Shown one piece after another: positions 61,374 to 64,000 of a stretch of 64,000 bases of DNA (position 1 is the first letter of the stretch; the number at the start of each line of letters is the position of its first letter). The stretch spans positions 1 through 64,000 of the forward strand of contig JAQSYI010000020.1 in the NCBI GenBank assembly GCA_029256185.1. Direction: 5' to 3'. The translations under genes and the position numbers were made by a program. Under the pieces are notes generated by a model. It had not been told where the DNA came from and ran no database searches. It saw only the letters and a list, made by a program, of their open reading frames with translations. The stretch is from Paenibacillaceae bacterium. GTDB taxonomy: Bacteria > Bacillota > Bacilli > Paenibacillales > NBRC-103111.

Positions 61374-62642
61374 CTATTCCCGGTCCAACGCTCCGTCCGC
61401 CCAGTTGCCGCGGCGGAATACCGGCTCCACCGTGCCGTCCGGCAGCAGCCCGTCAATATCCAGCTCGGCCGAGCCCAACATAAAATCCGTATGGACCAGG
61501 CTCACATTGGCCCCTCTGGCCAGCAGTTCCTCGCGGCTTAAGGCAGTGCCGTTCTCCAGATTGGTCGGATATGCGCTGCCCAAGGCCAGATGGCAGGAGG
61601 CGTTCTCGTCAATGCCCGTATTGTAGAAAATTCGCTGCAGGTTGGAGATGGGGGAGTCATAAGGAACTAACGCCACCTCACCCAGATAGCGGGCGTTCTC
61701 GTCCGTATCCAGCAGAGCGGCCAGATGCTCCTCGCCTACCTCCGCGTGATAGCCGACTACCTTGCCGTCCTTGAAGGTAAGGGAGAAGCGGTCCACCAGC
61801 CGGCCGTTCAGATTAAGCGGCATGGTGCTGGCTACGGTACCGTTGACTCCGGTGCGCTTAGGCATGGTGTACACCTCTTCTGTCGGCATGTTGGCGACGA
61901 AATAAACGCCCCGGCCGTTCTCCTTCCCTCCACCCAGCCACAGATGGCCCTCCGGCAGTTCCACGGTCAGATCCGTACCGGGAGAGCGGAAATGCAGGCT
62001 CTTGTAGTTCTTGCCGTTCAGCACGTTGCGCTTCGCCAGCAGTACATCCAGATGCTCCCGCCATGCGGCAACGGGGTCAGGCCGGTCAACCCGGTTCATC
62101 CGGAAGATGGTCTCCCACATGGCGTCCACCCGCTCTTCTTCAGGCAGGTCGGCGAATACCTTGGCGGCCCACGCCCGGGTAGGAGCCTTGACCAGACACC
62201 AGCTGAAGGTGCTGTTGCGGACGTACCGTTGGAAGGTTTGTCTGGCCAAGGATGCAGCCTTGTTGGCCCGGGTCACCTTGCTGCCGTCAATCCCGTTGTA
62301 CAGTTCAGGGTCGGGCACCTTGATATTGAGGAGCGCCCCTCCCCCTTCAGCCAATTGCTCCATCATGGGAGCGGTCCATTCGGGATAGTAATCGAAGCTG
62401 TCATCGGGAGCGCTCTCGAAGCGCGTTCTGGTGATCTGCTCGTCATCCCATTGCACCTGGACATATTTGGCCCCCGCTTCATACGCTTTACGCACGATCT
62501 TGCGGGTAAGCTCCATGGTTTCCAGCGGAGACTCGATCATCAGGACCTGGCCGGGTTGAATATTGACTCCGACCTTGATCAGAAGCTCCGCATATTTGTC
62601 CAGCAATTCTCCGAAGTCCGCTCCATTCATCTGTACGCTCAT
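61374..62642 (-). CDS. M29-family metallo-aminopeptidase
   Basis: 422 aa of the AmpS/aminopeptidase T family. Family phrases: YAELLIKVGVNIQPGQVLMI at the start, ELPEGHLWLGGG and FVANMPTEEVYTMPKRTGVNG in the middle, where Glu residues bind metal, and FYNTGIDENASCHLALGSAY and LVHTDFMLGS at the end with further His/Asp ligands. It removes N-terminal residues from peptides in the cytoplasm. AGGGGGAT precedes the ATG. Transcribed behind an MFS pump gene, 48 bp away. Confidence 0.92.
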   Translation of the reverse strand: MSVQMNGADFGELLDKYAELLIKVGVNIQPGQVLMIESPLETMELTRKIVRKAYEAGAKYVQVQWDDEQITRTRFESAPDDSFDYYPEWTAPMMEQLAEGGGALLNIKVPDPELYNGIDGSKVTRANKAASLARQTFQRYVRNSTFSWCLVKAPTRAWAAKVFADLPEEERVDAMWETIFRMNRVDRPDPVAAWREHLDVLLAKRNVLNGKNYKSLHFRSPGTDLTVELPEGHLWLGGGKENGRGVYFVANMPTEEVYTMPKRTGVNGTVASTMPLNLNGRLVDRFSLTFKDGKVVGYHAEVGEEHLAALLDTDENARYLGEVALVPYDSPISNLQRIFYNTGIDENASCHLALGSAYPTNLENGTALSREELLARGANVSLVHTDFMLGSAELDIDGLLPDGTVEPVFRRGNWADGALDRE

Positions 62643-62690
62643 TGCATGATCCCCCTGTAATTTGTGTGGTTAATTTTTCGCCGCAGTCTC

Positions 62691-64000
62691 TTATCCCGCT
62701 TGTCCGCTATTGCCGGGGCCGGGCATTCCTCTGGCGGTTATGCGTCTGGCGGAAACCGCCAGGGCAAACAGACATACTCCCGCAGCAGTCCAGAAGACAA
62801 GATGAAGCGAGCTAAGCGCCGCTTCCGCATCCGCAACCCGGCCGCTTAGCTGATTCATGCGTGTGGAATACAGCGACACCGATACGGCGATACCCGTCAC
62901 CATTCCCACGTTCCGCACCAGAGCATTCAGGCTGCCTGCCGTTCCCAGCTTGGACTTGGGCACAGCACCCATAATACTGGAATTGTTGGGCGATTGGAAG
63001 AGTCCGCCTCCGATGCCGAACAAGGCGAGGTGCAAGGCTACAATCCAGGCGCTCTCTTTCACACCCATAGTATTCAGCAGCACGAAGCCGAGGGCATTAA
63101 TGGACAAGCCTGCGGTTGTCAGCAGATTGGGGCCGATCTTATCCGACAGCCAGCCGGATAACGGAGCCACCAGCGCCATAAATACAGGATTGACCATCAT
63201 GATGTAGCCTGTCTTTTCCGCGGAAAAACCCAGTACATTCTGCATGTAATAAGGAAGCATTACACTGATGCAGAACAAGGCTACGAAGGAGAGCAGCGCC
63301 GCGATGTTGCCTATAGCGAAGGTGCGGTTGCGGTACAGACTGAAATCCAGCATCGGGTATCTGGTTCTGCGCTCCCAGAAATAGAACGCTGCGAGAGAGG
63401 CAGCCGCCAGGACGCTGCCAGCGGCAACAGCGGCAGAGCTCCAGCCCCACTCCTGTCCGTTGTTCAATGTGTACAGCAAGGCAACAATACCCACCATAAA
63501 CAAGGCTGAACCCGCAAAGTCAAAAGGTTCGTTGGGTTTTCTGTCCGCACCTTTGGGCAGGATGTACAGCCCTGCGGCAAAGCCGATCACTCCAATGGGA
63601 ACGTTGATCCAGAAGATGGACGGCCACCCCAGATAATCCACCAGTATTCCGCCAAGTCCCGGACCGGTAAGGGAGCCGATGGAAACCATGGTGCCCACGA
63701 TGCCAATGGCCTTGCCCCGGTCTCCGGCCGTGAATATCTCTGCAACTATGGCTTGGCTGTTGGTCATCAGACAGGAGGCGCCAACCGCTTGGATGATCCG
63801 GGAAATAATCAGAAGCGGCAAGGTTCCGGATAATGCGCACAGAGCCGATCCCGCCGAGAACAGCAGGAAGCCGTAATTATAGACCCTGCTGCGGCCGAAC
63901 AGATCTGATATTTTGCCCATAATAGGCAAGATGGCGCAGATGGTCAGCAGATAGGCGGTCAACACCCACTGCGCACTCTGCAAGGAAGCCCCCAGATCCC
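62691..64000 (-). CDS. MFS drug-efflux transporter, DHA2/EmrB type (partial)
   Basis: At least 436 aa; the 5' end lies beyond the window, since the frame stays open to the last base and the visible start would fall inside the usual phrase LGASLQSAQWVLTAYLLTIC. Motif A is GKISDLFGRSRVY and motif C is present as SIGSLTGPGLGGILVDYLGW; the remaining segments fit a 14-segment proton-driven exporter of the EmrB/QacA group. Substrate unknown. The C-terminus ends in a short Gly/Arg-rich tail. Confidence 0.88.
   Translation of the reverse strand, partial: DLGASLQSAQWVLTAYLLTICAILPIMGKISDLFGRSRVYNYGFLLFSAGSALCALSGTLPLLIISRIIQAVGASCLMTNSQAIVAEIFTAGDRGKAIGIVGTMVSIGSLTGPGLGGILVDYLGWPSIFWINVPIGVIGFAAGLYILPKGADRKPNEPFDFAGSALFMVGIVALLYTLNNGQEWGWSSAAVAAGSVLAAASLAAFYFWERRTRYPMLDFSLYRNRTFAIGNIAALLSFVALFCISVMLPYYMQNVLGFSAEKTGYIMMVNPVFMALVAPLSGWLSDKIGPNLLTTAGLSINALGFVLLNTMGVKESAWIVALHLALFGIGGGLFQSPNNSSIMGAVPKSKLGTAGSLNALVRNVGMVTGIAVSVSLYSTRMNQLSGRVADAEAALSSLHLVFWTAAGVCLFALAVSARRITARGMPGPGNSGQAG

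Overview
The window looks like chromosomal DNA of a Paenibacillus-type Firmicute. The evidence is moderately high GC, AGGAGG-type ribosome binding sites with frequent GTG and TTG starts, lipobox solute-binding proteins, Lpl-type (YtcP/YteP) sugar permeases without a local ATPase, YesM/YesN two-component pairs, membrane-bound AraC regulators and an SLH-domain surface giant. No rRNA, tRNA, phage, transposase or CRISPR locus was found.

Layout. (1) 375-10054: a minus-strand polysaccharide operon (LplB/LplC permeases, lipoprotein SBP, GH28 glycosidase, SurA-like lipid- or membrane-anchored chaperone relative) behind a 750-aa membrane AraC regulator, then a divergent cupin-AraC regulator. (2) 10071-25307: Nif3-like protein, a second SBP, two heparinase II/III-type lyases, an SDR oxidoreductase, YesM/YesN, a second LplB/LplC pair and a 4-OT-type tautomerase. 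This reads as a uptake and breakdown locus for a uronate-rich polymer. (3) 25482-29770: EamA transporter, FAD oxidoreductase divergent from a LacI regulator, and a TetR regulator. (4) 29930-38461: one 8.5-kb gene for a roughly 2,840-aa secreted SLH protein, divergent from tetR. (5) 38546-43272: a complete branched-chain amino acid (liv) ABC operon. (6) 43624-48797: YdjO-like zinc protein, cold-shock protein, an overlooked 25-aa CDGSH-type peptide under Fur boxes, a membrane-anchored parvulin, an aldo/keto reductase, a short FAD protein and a YfcE-type phosphoesterase. (7) 49295-50312: OhrR and glutathione peroxidase. (8) 50586-61275: a third LplB/LplC + membrane AraC + SBP system, followed by a 1,435-aa secreted beta-helix/discoidin protein. 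(9) 61374-64000: M29 aminopeptidase and a truncated-by-window MFS pump.

How it fits together. Three separate Lpl-type importers each sit with their own regulator and with secreted or cytoplasmic carbohydrate-active enzymes, so the window is largely a cluster of polysaccharide-utilisation units. Import ATPases must be supplied from elsewhere (MsmX-like, by family knowledge).

The most unusual signals are non-coding: a shared repeat leader whose hairpin abuts the ribosome binding site of three different enzyme genes (about 20.1, 46.0 and 56.9 kb); two face-to-face promoters of identical hexamers converging on one 24-bp palindrome between tetR and the SLH giant; two duplicated arrays of a GCGGAAA/TTTCCGC palindrome 36 kb apart; an inverted mobile-like repeat pair around the second SBP gene; and minisatellites both between genes and, in frame, inside both heparinase genes.
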